Shown one piece after another: positions 30,061-41,947 of a DNA stretch of 64,000 nt (position 1 is its first letter; every line of letters begins with the position of its first letter). The stretch covers positions 1-64,000 of the forward strand of contig NZ_JAVALS010000007.1 of the NCBI RefSeq assembly GCF_030731045.1. The letters run 5' to 3'. The notes under the pieces are model-generated. The model worked only from the letters and a program-made list of their open reading frames with translations. It had not been told where the DNA came from and searched no databases. This DNA comes from Arthrobacter horti (GTDB lineage: Bacteria; Actinomycetota; Actinomycetes; Actinomycetales; Micrococcaceae). The translations under genes and the position numbers were made by a program.

Positions 30061-30150
30061 GCTGTCCGCCGCCGGCGTCTCCTTCCGCTGAGCTCGCTAT
30101 GGACCGTCTGAGATCGCTACGGTTCGTAGCGATCTCAGGCGGCGGACAGC
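30061..30150. terminator. Nested inverted repeat between convergent genes
   Basis: An outer perfect 13-bp stem (30061-30073 with 30138-30150, GCTGTCCGCCGCC) encloses a second perfect 13-bp hairpin (30109-30121 with 30125-30137, loop GTT). It lies between the stops of the transporter and the XRE-cupin gene and can terminate both. Confidence 0.7.
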
Positions 30151-30176
30151 GAGGTCACGCGAGGACCGGGACACTC

Positions 30177-30752
30177 CTACGCCGCGGCCGCCGGGACCAG
30201 GACCCAGAGGACCTCCACCTCGTCGTCCGTGGGGTTGAGCCAGCTGTGCGGCTCACGGCCCGGGAAGCTGAGGGTGTCCCCCTCGGAGAGCTCATAGCGT
30301 TCGTTGGACATGATCAGGATGAGCCGGCCCTTGACGATGTGCAGCACGTCCACATCGCAGTCCACGGAGTACAGCTCCGACTCACCCTTGCCGCGCGGTT
30401 CGATGACGCCCTTCAGGAGCTGGAGCCGGCGTTCGGAGCGGCCGGTCAGGAGCGTCTCCACGATTCCTTCGCCGCCCAGGGAGATCCGTGGAGCCTCGGC
30501 GGCGCGTGTCAGGGTCACGTCGGTGGCCGCGAACAGGTCCCCGATGCCCACGGACAGCACCTGGCACAGGGTCACCAGGGAGGACACCGACGGCGAGGTC
30601 AAGTCGCGCTCCACACGAGACAGGAAGCCCTTGGTGAGGCCTGTGACCTCGGCGACCTGCTCGATCGTCATCCGCTGGGCCTTGCGTGCGGCCCTGATCC
30701 GGGACCCGATGTTGATCGGCGCATTGCTCGGCTCGATGGGGAGGGCTTTCAT
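30177..30752 (-). CDS. XRE-family regulator with C-terminal cupin
   Basis: A 191-residue transcriptional regulator: helix-turn-helix at about 17-72 (RIRAARKAQRMTIEQVAEVTGLTKGFLSRVER) and a cupin_2 sensor at about 105-185 (VLHIVKGRLILIMSNERYELSEGDTLSFPGREPHSW). This architecture is common among repressors or activators of amine and amino-acid catabolic genes, the cupin binding the small-molecule signal. It converges on the APC transporter and may control it and the ureohydrolase gene. Confidence 0.92.
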   Translation of the reverse strand: MKALPIEPSNAPINIGSRIRAARKAQRMTIEQVAEVTGLTKGFLSRVERDLTSPSVSSLVTLCQVLSVGIGDLFAATDVTLTRAAEAPRISLGGEGIVETLLTGRSERRLQLLKGVIEPRGKGESELYSVDCDVDVLHIVKGRLILIMSNERYELSEGDTLSFPGREPHSWLNPTDDEVEVLWVLVPAAAA

Positions 30753-31087
30753 GGTGCTTTCCTTAGCTGACCTGCTGCGCGGGCCCTTGGCTGGAACGTG
30801 GCCTGACTCACACGCGACTGTTGCAAGCGAGTTTAGTACCAGTGATCAAGATATGCCTGCTCCGCAACTCTGAGACCCGCCCCCGCCCGGCGCAAGACGT
30901 CATATGACTTGGCGAGGGCGTCACGGGGAGCCGCCGCGCGCCGTCGTGCCCTATGGTGAAGGAAGCTTCACGAGAGGTGGCGCCAAGCTCCGACTGGCCA
31001 CCCGCCAACCCCATGTTCACGGGTGGCTCGGATGCAGAAGCGGCCCCGTTCCACCGGCGGGGCAAGAGCAAGCCGAAAGGCCCGTCC
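30753..31087. other. Intergenic stretch upstream of the XRE-cupin gene
   Basis: About 335 nt without a convincing gene. The first 130 nt should hold the minus-strand promoter of the regulator (a TAAACT-like box is visible on that strand near 30835). Nothing else is recognised. Confidence 0.4.
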
Positions 31088-31396
31088 ATGGACGTCCTCC
31101 CCTCCGTCGAGCCGCAGAGCGGCCGCGTCACCCTCTTCCTGCCCGACGGCGAGCGCCACTTCTTCTGTCCCCAGCCGCATCAGCTGCTGGACGCCCTCGC
31201 GCGCGCCGTCCGCCGGCCTCGCTGGAGCGGCCACGGGAACGACGCCGGCACGCTGTCGGTGCGCGTCGCGGCCACCGGGCGGCGTGATGGCCGGGAGCTT
31301 CTCTTCACGCTGCAGGCCCTGCCGGAGTTGCGGTCCACCGAAACCGGATTCGCCGGTGAACCGGCCGAAAAACCGCGGAAATTCGCGCTACAGTAA
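31088..31396 (+). CDS. Small hypothetical protein
   Basis: A 102-residue frame starting MDVLPSVEPQSGRVTLFLPDGERHFFCPQPHQLLDALARAV, with AAAGG 8 nt before the ATG. There is no competing gene on the other strand, and the sequence reads like a small soluble protein. I do not recognise it; the frame also runs upstream to 30953 without start support. It ends 52 nt before the VIT-family gene and could be cotranscribed with it. Confidence 0.4.
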   Translation: MDVLPSVEPQSGRVTLFLPDGERHFFCPQPHQLLDALARAVRRPRWSGHGNDAGTLSVRVAATGRRDGRELLFTLQALPELRSTETGFAGEPAEKPRKFALQ

Positions 31397-31448
31397 GGGC
31401 TGCGCAATGGGGCGCCACCACCATTTACGACCCCAGGAGCCCACCTTC

Positions 31449-32540
31449 ATGAACGCCACCCAGGCCACTCCGGCCGATATCAAACGCTGGCAGCAGTACC
31501 TGGCCGATGAACGCGCCGAGGCGTCCGTCTATCGCGATCTGGCGGCCCGCCGTGACGGCGAGGAGAAGTCCATCCTCCTGGCCCTCGCTGAGGCGGAAGG
31601 CCGGCACGAGGCCCACTGGCTGAACCTGCTCGGCGAGAACGCGGACAGCGGCCGCAAGGCCTCCCTGAACAGCCGCTTCCTCGGCCTTCTGGCCCGGAAC
31701 TTCGGATCCGTCTTCGTCCTGGCCCTGGCACAGCGCGCCGAGGGCCGCTCCCCCTACGCCACCGACCCCCACGCCACCCCGGCGATGGCCGCCGACGAGC
31801 AGATCCACGAGGAGGTGGTCCGCGGCCTGGCCACCCGTGGCCGCAACCGGCTCTCCGGCACCTTCCGTGCCGCCGTCTTCGGCGCCAATGACGGCCTGGT
31901 CAGCAACCTCTCCCTGGTGATGGGCATGGCCGCCACGGGCGTGAACAGCCACGTGGTCCTCTTCAGCGGCGTCGCCGGCCTTCTGGCGGGTGCACTGTCC
32001 ATGGGCGCCGGCGAGTTCGTCTCCGTCCGGTCCCAGCGGGAACTCCTGGAAGCCAGCCGTCCCACCCAGGTCACCCTGGCCGCGGCCCCGCGCCTGGACC
32101 TGGAACACAACGAGCTGGTTCTGGTCTACCTGGCCCGCGGCATGAGCCGGGAGGCCGCCGAGCACCGTGCCGCCGAGCGGCTGGGGCAGTTCAGCTGCGA
32201 TTGCGATCCGAGCCTCTCACTCCATCCGGAGCTTCCCGAACCGGAAGATGAACACGAGACCATCGGCACCGCCTGGGGCGCCGCGACATCGAGCTTCTGC
32301 TTCTTCGCCTCCGGCGCGCTGATCCCCATCCTGCCCTTCCTGTTCGGCATGAGTGGCGTGGCCGGCCTGATCCTCGCCGTGATCCTGGTGGGCATCATGC
32401 TCCTCGGCACGGGCGCCATCGTGGGCCTGCTCTCCGGCACTTCGCCCATGACCCGGGGGCTGCGCCAGCTGCTCATCGGCCTGGGCGCCGCAGCGGCCAC
32501 CTACCTCCTGGGCCTGGCCTTCGGCGCCACGCTCGGCTGA
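31449..32540 (+). CDS. VIT1/CCC1 family transporter with N-terminal ferritin-like (rubrerythrin) domain
   Basis: A 363-residue protein. The N-terminal 130 residues look like a rubrerythrin-type four-helix domain with E/H pairs (DERAEASVYRDLA, EAEGRHEAHW, DEQIHEEVV). The rest is the VIT1/CCC1 membrane domain: FGANDGLVSNLSLVMGMA and GALSMGAGEFVSVRSQREL, with hydrophobic segments at the C-terminus. Relatives such as MbfA and CCC1 move iron or manganese across membranes, here probably exporting it with the ferritin-like part sensing or collecting metal. The ATG at 31449 is preferred over longer frames. Confidence 0.92.
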   Translation: MNATQATPADIKRWQQYLADERAEASVYRDLAARRDGEEKSILLALAEAEGRHEAHWLNLLGENADSGRKASLNSRFLGLLARNFGSVFVLALAQRAEGRSPYATDPHATPAMAADEQIHEEVVRGLATRGRNRLSGTFRAAVFGANDGLVSNLSLVMGMAATGVNSHVVLFSGVAGLLAGALSMGAGEFVSVRSQRELLEASRPTQVTLAAAPRLDLEHNELVLVYLARGMSREAAEHRAAERLGQFSCDCDPSLSLHPELPEPEDEHETIGTAWGAATSSFCFFASGALIPILPFLFGMSGVAGLILAVILVGIMLLGTGAIVGLLSGTSPMTRGLRQLLIGLGAAAATYLLGLAFGATLG

Positions 32541-32554
32541 TCCATTCGCGGACC

Positions 32555-32588
32555 AGGACCCTCCCCGCCTCCGGGCGGGGAGGGTCCT
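32555..32588 (+). terminator. Terminator after the VIT-family gene
   Basis: A perfect 15-bp GC-rich stem (32555-32569 with 32574-32588) closed by TCCG, 14 nt after the stop codon. Confidence 0.8.
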
Positions 32589-32753
32589 GCCGTTTCCCGG
32601 GCATCTCCCCTGGTCATCACTGGACACCGGGTCACAGCCTCTCGCACGTCCGCCCCGGCCGCCGTCGGCTAAGGTGGGAAACCGGGGGCAAGGAGCCGGC
32701 AACCCCGCGGCATCCACCGATCACCGCGGGACCAAGGGAGAGTAAGGGGACGC

Positions 32754-33563
32754 ATGGCGGAGAGCACCGGCCGTGACCCTGACACCGACGGCGAATCCAG
32801 CCAGCACGGCGGCATCCAGTCAGTGGACCGCGCCCTCACCATCCTGGGCATCCTCTCCCGGGACGGCCAGGCCGGCGTCAGCGAGATCGCCGAGGAGATG
32901 GGGATTCACAAGTCCACGGCGTCCCGGCTGCTGGGTTCCCTGGTGGCCCGTGAAATGGTCCACCAGAACAGCGAGCGGGGGAAGTACCGGCTGGGATTCG
33001 GGATCCTGCGGCTGGCCAATTCGATCCCCGGCCGGCTCAGCCTGGTCAGGGAGGCCCGGCCGGTCCTGGAGGCCCTCGCCGACGAGTTCAAGGAGACCGT
33101 CAACCTGGCCGTGCTGCGCTCCAATTTCGCCGTGAACCTGGACCAGGCCATGGGTCCCTCCACCCTCGCCACCTACGACTGGGTGGGCAGCCTGACACCC
33201 CTGCACGCCACCTCCAGTGGCAAGGTGCTCCTTGCCGGGCTCTCCGCGGACGAGTGCGCACGCATCCTGGACGAAACGGGGCTGCCGGCCCGCACACCGC
33301 ACACCATCACGGACCGGGCGGCACTCGAAACCCAGCTGCTCGACGTCGCACGCCAGGGTTACGGCATCGTCCGGCAGGAGTTCGAAATCGGGATCACCTC
33401 CATATCGGTGCCGGTCTGCAATCACGTGGGCGCCGTCATCGGGGCCATCAGCATCTCCGGGCCCGCTTTCCGTTTCGATCCGGAACAGGAGCCGGGACTC
33501 CTGGAGGGGCTGAAGGAAGCGGGTCTGAAGGTCAGCGCACGGATGGGCTACGCGCGCCGCTGA
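32754..33563 (+). CDS. IclR-family transcriptional regulator (betaine locus)
   Basis: A 269-residue regulator: winged helix at about 20-80 (SVDRALTILGILSR, VSEIAEEMGIHKSTASRLLGSLV) and an IclR effector domain (LHATSSGKVLLAGLS, GIVRQEFEIGITSISVPV, GAISISGPAFRF). The ATG start follows an AAGGGAGAGTAAGGGG purine stretch. It sits beside the divergent LysR/gbcA pair and is a candidate controller of the betaine genes, by position only. Confidence 0.9.
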   Translation: MAESTGRDPDTDGESSQHGGIQSVDRALTILGILSRDGQAGVSEIAEEMGIHKSTASRLLGSLVAREMVHQNSERGKYRLGFGILRLANSIPGRLSLVREARPVLEALADEFKETVNLAVLRSNFAVNLDQAMGPSTLATYDWVGSLTPLHATSSGKVLLAGLSADECARILDETGLPARTPHTITDRAALETQLLDVARQGYGIVRQEFEIGITSISVPVCNHVGAVIGAISISGPAFRFDPEQEPGLLEGLKEAGLKVSARMGYARR

Positions 33564-33577
33564 GGCGATACCGACAC

Positions 33578-34510
33578 TCAGGCGTCCTCTTCGAGCCGTG
33601 CGGTGAGGATCTGGTGGGCCGTGGCCTGCAAGATGCCGAGCGATTCCTGGATCAGGGGTGAGGTGATGCTGCCCCGGCGCACGGCCGCGATGATGCGGCG
33701 CGATGGCCGCCCGTCGCCGGTGAGGCGCAGCCGGACGACATTCTCGGCACCATTGAGGGGCGCGAGCCGTGGCAGCAGCCCGACACCGAGCCCCGCTCCC
33801 ACGAACGCGATCAAGGTCTCCCATTCAACGGCCTCGTGCGCGATCCGGGGCGTCACACCGACCGCGGTGAACGCGGCGGTGAAGAGGGCGTGATACGTCG
33901 AGCCCGCGGCCTCCGTGATCCACGGCTCCGCGGCCAGTTCGTCAAGAGTCACGGCCTCATGTGACGCGAGGGGATGGTCGGCGGGGATGATCACATCGAG
34001 GGGATCATCGAGGAGCACCCTCTGCTCGAAGCGGGGATCGTCCTCACGATGGGGGTCGGCCTGCATCGCGACGATGACCGCAAGGTCGATCCGCTCCGCA
34101 ACCAGCAGGTCGAAGCAGCGGGCCGGATCGGCCTCCAGGACCTGCACCTCCAGCTGAGGTCGCGCCGAACGCAGCGTGGCCGCCAGGGGCGCCAGAAGCT
34201 GGGCGGCCGCGGTGGAGAATCCACCGATGCCGAAATGGGGCTGCACCTGGTCGCCCGCCTCCAAGGCGGCGGCACGCAGCCGCTCCCATTCGGCGATGAG
34301 GGAGTCCGATCCGGCCACCAGGAAGCGGCCCGTGGCGGTCAGCCGCACTCCCCGCCCGTCCTTCGTCAGCAGCTGCATTCCGAGCGCCTTCTGGAGCTCG
34401 CGCAGCTGCGCTGAGACGGCGGACGGGGAGTACCCGGTGAGCTCAGCGGTCGCACCGATCGTGCCGCATTGGGAGAACACGCGGAGGGTGATGAGCCTGA
34501 CATCGATCAT
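33578..34510 (-). CDS. LysR-family transcriptional regulator, divergent from gbcA
   Basis: A 310-residue LysR-type regulator: helix-turn-helix in the first 65 residues (LRVFSQCGTIGATAELTGYSPSAVSAQLRELQKALG) and a substrate-binding co-inducer domain (DLAVIVAMQ, GLGVGLLPRLAPL). The ATG at 34510 (MIDVRLITLRVF) is preferred; the open frame extends nine codons further. It is transcribed away from gbcA across about 120 nt, the classic arrangement for a LysR protein that controls its neighbour. Confidence 0.92.
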   Translation of the reverse strand: MIDVRLITLRVFSQCGTIGATAELTGYSPSAVSAQLRELQKALGMQLLTKDGRGVRLTATGRFLVAGSDSLIAEWERLRAAALEAGDQVQPHFGIGGFSTAAAQLLAPLAATLRSARPQLEVQVLEADPARCFDLLVAERIDLAVIVAMQADPHREDDPRFEQRVLLDDPLDVIIPADHPLASHEAVTLDELAAEPWITEAAGSTYHALFTAAFTAVGVTPRIAHEAVEWETLIAFVGAGLGVGLLPRLAPLNGAENVVRLRLTGDGRPSRRIIAAVRRGSITSPLIQESLGILQATAHQILTARLEEDA

Positions 34511-34534
34511 GCAGCTATTTTGCATGGTTATCTT

Positions 34535-34566
34535 CACAATCTTGCGCTTTTACTGCGGCGATTGTG
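34535..34566. promoter_or_regulatory. Inverted repeat in the LysR/gbcA intergenic region
   Basis: CACAATC (34535-34541) and GATTGTG (34560-34566) form a 7-bp dyad spaced by 18 nt, in the divergent control region. It could be the binding site of the LysR or IclR regulator. A TAATCT box for gbcA lies just downstream. Both are inferences from position. Confidence 0.4.
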
Positions 34567-34633
34567 ATCCTAATCTCATCAGTACAAGTCCTTCGCGCAC
34601 CGCGCACCATCCTTGCTCTCCGGGAGGAACCTC

Positions 34634-35938
34634 ATGACCGCTCCAGCGAACGCGCCCCTCAGCTCGCGCGGAAAACTCGCCGCTTCCCTTCCGGTGGAGC
34701 AATTGGCCGAAATCAGCGCGCTGTTCGAGTTCCGGCGCACCGGTTACTCCCTCGACGCCCCGTTCTACACGGACCCCACCGTCTTCAAGCTGGACATGGA
34801 GGCCATCTTCGGCCAGCACTGGGTCTTCGCCGCGAGCACGGCCGAGCTGCCGGAACCCGGCGACTATGTGACGGTCGATTACGGCCCCTACTCCCTGATC
34901 GTGCTGCGCAATGACGAGGGCGGCGTGAACGTCCTGCACAACGTCTGTCGCCACCGCGGTGCCCGTGTCCTGACGGACGCCACGGGCTCCACCGGCAACC
35001 TGGTCTGCGGCTACCACTCCTGGACCTACTCCCCCGAGGGCAATCTGATCCACGCCTCGGCGCCGGGCGAGACCAAGTTCGACAAGAACTGCTTCGCGCT
35101 CAAGAAGGCCCACGGCCTCGAAGTCGCCGGCCTGATCTTCGTCTGCCTCGCGGCCGAAGCGCCCACCGACTTCTACGAGACCGCCAAGATCTTCGAGCCC
35201 TACCTCGCCCCTCACGAGCTGGGCAAGACCAAGATCGCCTACCAGCAGAACATCATCGAAGAGGGCAACTGGAAGCTCGTCATGGAGAACAACCGTGAGT
35301 GCTACCACTGCGATGGTCACCCGGAACTCGCCTGCTCCCTCTTCCCCACCTGGGGCCTGACCGAAGGCCTCATCCCCACCCACCTCGAAGAGGTCTGGGA
35401 ACGCAACAAGCTCGCCCAGTCCGACCTCGAGGCACGCTGCGAGCGTTACGGACTGCCGCACCAGGTGGTCGAAGAACTCGACACCCGCGTCGCCGGCATC
35501 CGCATCTCCCGTGAAGCGCTCGACGGCGACGGCGAATCGTTCTCCGCCGACGGCCGCCGCCTGTCCAAGAAGCTCCTCGGCGACCTGCGCGACTTCCGCC
35601 TGGGCCGTTGCTCCATGCACCTGCAGCCCAACTGCTGGTTCCACTTCATGAGCGACCACGTGATCACCTTCGCCGTGTTCCCCATCAACGAGCACCAGAG
35701 CCTGGTCCGCACCACCTGGCTCGTGGCCGATGACGCGGTGGAAGGCGTCGACTACGACCTGGACAAGCTGACCTACACCTGGAAGCAGACGAACATCCAG
35801 GACAAGGCATTCGTGGAGCTCTGCCAGCAGGGTGCCGCCAGCCCGGCCTACGAGCCCGGCCCGTACATGAAGAGCGAGTACCAGGTCGAGGCGTTCATCA
35901 ACTGGTACGTGCAGCGCGTGCAGGAGCACTTGGCATGA
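34634..35938 (+). CDS. gbcA: Glycine betaine monooxygenase, Rieske oxygenase subunit
   Basis: Predicted to demethylate glycine betaine to dimethylglycine, releasing formaldehyde. The Rieske cluster ligands are C105-x-H107 and C125-x2-H128 (VCRHRGAR, VCGYHSW). The mononuclear iron site is in NNRECYHCDGHPEL (H225 and H229). 434 residues is normal for GbcA-type oxygenases. GGGAGGAACCTC precedes the ATG. The last 4 nt overlap the reductase gene, and dimethylglycine oxidase follows in the same operon, which makes betaine the natural substrate; stachydrine or carnitine oxygenases are related alternatives. Confidence 0.93.
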   Translation: MTAPANAPLSSRGKLAASLPVEQLAEISALFEFRRTGYSLDAPFYTDPTVFKLDMEAIFGQHWVFAASTAELPEPGDYVTVDYGPYSLIVLRNDEGGVNVLHNVCRHRGARVLTDATGSTGNLVCGYHSWTYSPEGNLIHASAPGETKFDKNCFALKKAHGLEVAGLIFVCLAAEAPTDFYETAKIFEPYLAPHELGKTKIAYQQNIIEEGNWKLVMENNRECYHCDGHPELACSLFPTWGLTEGLIPTHLEEVWERNKLAQSDLEARCERYGLPHQVVEELDTRVAGIRISREALDGDGESFSADGRRLSKKLLGDLRDFRLGRCSMHLQPNCWFHFMSDHVITFAVFPINEHQSLVRTTWLVADDAVEGVDYDLDKLTYTWKQTNIQDKAFVELCQQGAASPAYEPGPYMKSEYQVEAFINWYVQRVQEHLA

Positions 35939-37338
35939 CCGACGTTCTCACGGAGACGGTCGTCCAGGAACCGCAGCGCATCCGCGGCCTGGAAATGCCG
36001 TGGAACCGGGTCATGGGCAGCACGGAGACGCCCGCCCGGGCGGCCCGTGCCCTGGGGCCCTGGCACCCGCAGGAGTTCCTGGCCGAGTGCGTCGAGACCA
36101 TTCCCGAGGCCGGCGGCCTGATGACGTTCGTGTTCCGCCGTGGCGACGGGGCGCCCCTGGCGTTCCGTGCCGGCCAGTACGTGAACATCGCGTTCCCGCT
36201 CCACGGCGAGGATCAGGAACCGGTGGACCGCAGCTACTCGCTGTCCAGCTCCCCCACCCAGCCCTGGACCTTCAGCATCTCGGTCAAGTGCGACGCCGCC
36301 GGCTTGGTGTCCCCCTGGGCGCACCAGAACGTCCGGCCCGGCACCGTCCTGGAGATGCTCGGCCCGGTCGGTGCGTTCCACCTGCCGGACGCCGACCGGC
36401 GCGCACGCTACCTCCTGCTGGCCGCCGGTGCGGGCATCACCCCGATCATGTCCATGGTCCGCACCATCCACTCCCTGCCCGGGCACGCCGACGTCGTCGT
36501 GCTCTACCACGGTTCGGACGCGGACGGCTTCGCCTTCCAGCGGGAACTGGACCACATCGCGTCGATCGACTCACGCATCACGGTCCACTACTCGCTGGGT
36601 GACCGGGGTGTCCCCGACGGCTGGGAAGGCCGCACCGGGCGCCTCTCTGCGGCCATGATCGAGGAGGTCGCTCCCGACGCCAACGGCCGCCAGGTGTACG
36701 CCTGCGGCCCCGAGGGCTACCTCAACACTGCCACCGAGCTGCTCCGCCGGGTGGGCGTGGACGACACCTCCATCTACATGGAGTTCTTCTCCGGCGACCG
36801 CCAGACGCTCCTGGAATACCAGACGGAGATCGCGTTAGCGACCGACATCGCGGAAGAGATCGCCGAGGAGATCGCGGAATCGGCCGAGGACTACTACGGC
36901 AGCCAGCCCGCGGCCTTCGGCCTCTACGAGCCGGGCCTGGACGCCGACGGGACACCGCACGCGTCCGGCCTGCCGCTGGAGACGGCCGACGCCGACGCGG
37001 AGGCCCCTGTGACCGCCGGCACCGCCGCGAAGGCCGGGACACCCGACGCCTCGTCCTTCAACACGGTCGGGACCGGCAGCCTCACGATGTCCTTCCTCCG
37101 CACCGGCATCAATGTCCGGATCGACCCGTCCGAGCACATCCTCGGGGTGGCTCAGCGAGCCGGTGTCAGGATCGGCGCCAATTGCCAGGAAGGCATGTGT
37201 GGCTCCTGCAAGGTCGTCAAGCTCTCCGGCGAGGTGGACATGAACCACCAGGGCGGGATCCGGGCACGTGAGATCTCCGCAGGCAAGTTCCTGCCGTGCT
37301 GCTCCACCGCGCAGACGGACCTGGTGATCGACGCCTGA
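35935..37338 (+). CDS. gbcB: Glycine betaine monooxygenase, flavin/ferredoxin reductase subunit
   Basis: Electron supply for GbcA. A ferredoxin-NADP reductase-like module comes first (RAGQYVNIAFPL, DRSYSLSSSP for FAD; LLAAGAGITPIMSMVRTI for NAD(P)H; VYACGPEGYL), then an acidic, Ala-rich linker of about 80 residues (roughly 300-380) and a C-terminal plant-type 2Fe-2S domain (GANCQEGMCGSCKVVKLSG, LPCCST). The 467-residue length exceeds the usual GbcB by that linker. Start ATG overlaps gbcA. Confidence 0.92.
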   Translation: MTDVLTETVVQEPQRIRGLEMPWNRVMGSTETPARAARALGPWHPQEFLAECVETIPEAGGLMTFVFRRGDGAPLAFRAGQYVNIAFPLHGEDQEPVDRSYSLSSSPTQPWTFSISVKCDAAGLVSPWAHQNVRPGTVLEMLGPVGAFHLPDADRRARYLLLAAGAGITPIMSMVRTIHSLPGHADVVVLYHGSDADGFAFQRELDHIASIDSRITVHYSLGDRGVPDGWEGRTGRLSAAMIEEVAPDANGRQVYACGPEGYLNTATELLRRVGVDDTSIYMEFFSGDRQTLLEYQTEIALATDIAEEIAEEIAESAEDYYGSQPAAFGLYEPGLDADGTPHASGLPLETADADAEAPVTAGTAAKAGTPDASSFNTVGTGSLTMSFLRTGINVRIDPSEHILGVAQRAGVRIGANCQEGMCGSCKVVKLSGEVDMNHQGGIRAREISAGKFLPCCSTAQTDLVIDA

Positions 37339-37439
37339 GCCCGTGGGCCGGGCACCGGCCTTCCTCCCGGCAGGGGCGGCACCGCCGCCCCTGCCGCTCC
37401 CCCTCTCACCACGTCCATCTCAAGATCCAGGAGTAGACC

Positions 37440-40896
<3,457 letters not shown>

Positions 40897-40911
40897 TACC
40901 CGCAGGGCCTC

Positions 40912-40951
40912 AAGCCCGCCCCGTCACGGGATTCCGTGACGGGGCGGGCTT
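40912..40951 (+). terminator. Terminator of the gbc operon
   Basis: A perfect 18-bp stem (40912-40929 with 40934-40951) with GATT loop and a following T-run, 15 nt after the dimethylglycine oxidase stop. Confidence 0.9.
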
Positions 40952-41272
40952 TTGCGTGTCCAAGGGCTTCTCAGTGTCCGGGTGCTTTTCCGTGTCCGTG
41001 CCTTCCGCGTGCCACGGGCTTGCCTGTGGCCGGGCTTGGACGGGCCTTCCGGGTCGTGGACCTCCTCCTGGCCGTCGTGGCCCAGGGCACCGCGAGGCCG
41101 GCCGCAGGACGCACCGCAGACGAGTGAGGCGCCCCGAAGTGGGGTCTGCCGCCCAAGGGCTCCAGACGTCCGCCGTGGAGCATGCCGGCAGCGGCCTCAA
41201 GCGGTCCGTCACAGCGCTCCCGCGGCCTGGACGCCGCTCCCCGGAGCCCCCGGGGCCTTCAGCTGGGCACAC
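40952..41272. other. Gene-free stretch between convergent operons, with short imperfect repeats
   Basis: No supported gene in about 320 nt. The part at 40957-41020 repeats a GTGTCC-type unit several times, and a minus-strand frame across it would read as DTEK-P repeats, but that frame runs through both terminators and lacks a start. Probably decayed or non-coding. Confidence 0.45.
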
Positions 41273-41309
41273 GGAAATGCCCGGCTGGAACATCCAGCCG
41301 GGCATTTCC
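41273..41309 (-). terminator. Terminator of the permease-mscR-hydrolase operon
   Basis: A perfect 16-bp stem (41273-41288 with 41294-41309) around AACAT, 17 nt past the hydrolase stop codon on the minus strand. Confidence 0.85.
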
Positions 41310-41326
41310 GGTCATACCAGTGGGGG

Positions 41327-41947
41327 TCAGGCTGTCACGGCCGCGAGGGCCTCCGCCTCCGCGCCGATCGTCGTGTCAGGGCCGTGGCCCGTGCGGACCA
41401 CGGTCTCGGGAGGCAAGGTCAGCAGACGCTCCCGGATCGAGGCCAGGATGGTGGGCCGGCTGCTGAAGGACCGCCCTGTGGCACCGGGGCCTCCCTGGAA
41501 CAGCGTGTCACCGGTGAAGACGGTTCCTTCGCTCTCCAGGTGGAAGCACGTGGAGCCGGGCGAATGACCCGGGGTGTGGATCGCCTTCAGGACGGTCCCG
41601 GCCACCGTGAACTCCTGGCCGTCGGCCAGGAAACGGTCGGGTTCCGTGCCGGGATGCGTGAGCTGCCACAGCTCCAGATCGGCCGGGTGCAAGTGCACCA
41701 AGGAACCCACACGGGCCGCAAGCTCCCGCGCCACCGTGATGTGGTCGTCGTGGGCGTGCGTGAGGAGCACCGCCAGAACCTTCCGGTCCCCGACCTGCTC
41801 CACGATCGTGGCGACGTCGTGCGGGGCGTCGATGATGACGCACTCGCTCTCGTCCCCCACGATCCAGACGTTGTTGTCCACGTCCCACGTGCCGCCGTCC
41901 AGTGAGAACGTCCCGGACGTCACGCGGTTCTCAATGATGACCGGCAT
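41327..41947 (-). CDS. Metallo-beta-lactamase-fold hydrolase, mscR partner
   Basis: A 206-residue MBL-fold hydrolase with the metal motif THAHDDH (H64, H66, D68, H69), followed by HTPGHSPGSTCF, FTGDTLF and a final RTGHGPDT. It overlaps the end of mscR by one nucleotide (TGATG), as the homologous pair does in mycobacteria (Rv2259/Rv2260). The likely job is hydrolysis of S-formylmycothiol to formate and mycothiol, completing formaldehyde detoxification; this is inferred from pairing. Confidence 0.9.
   Translation of the reverse strand: MPVIIENRVTSGTFSLDGGTWDVDNNVWIVGDESECVIIDAPHDVATIVEQVGDRKVLAVLLTHAHDDHITVARELAARVGSLVHLHPADLELWQLTHPGTEPDRFLADGQEFTVAGTVLKAIHTPGHSPGSTCFHLESEGTVFTGDTLFQGGPGATGRSFSSRPTILASIRERLLTLPPETVVRTGHGPDTTIGAEAEALAAVTA

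Noticed and set aside
40910-41305. Minus-strand frame with DTEK-P repeats
   Set aside because: It passes through both operon terminators, has no ribosome-binding site, and the repeat is only a GTGTCC-type DNA repeat.
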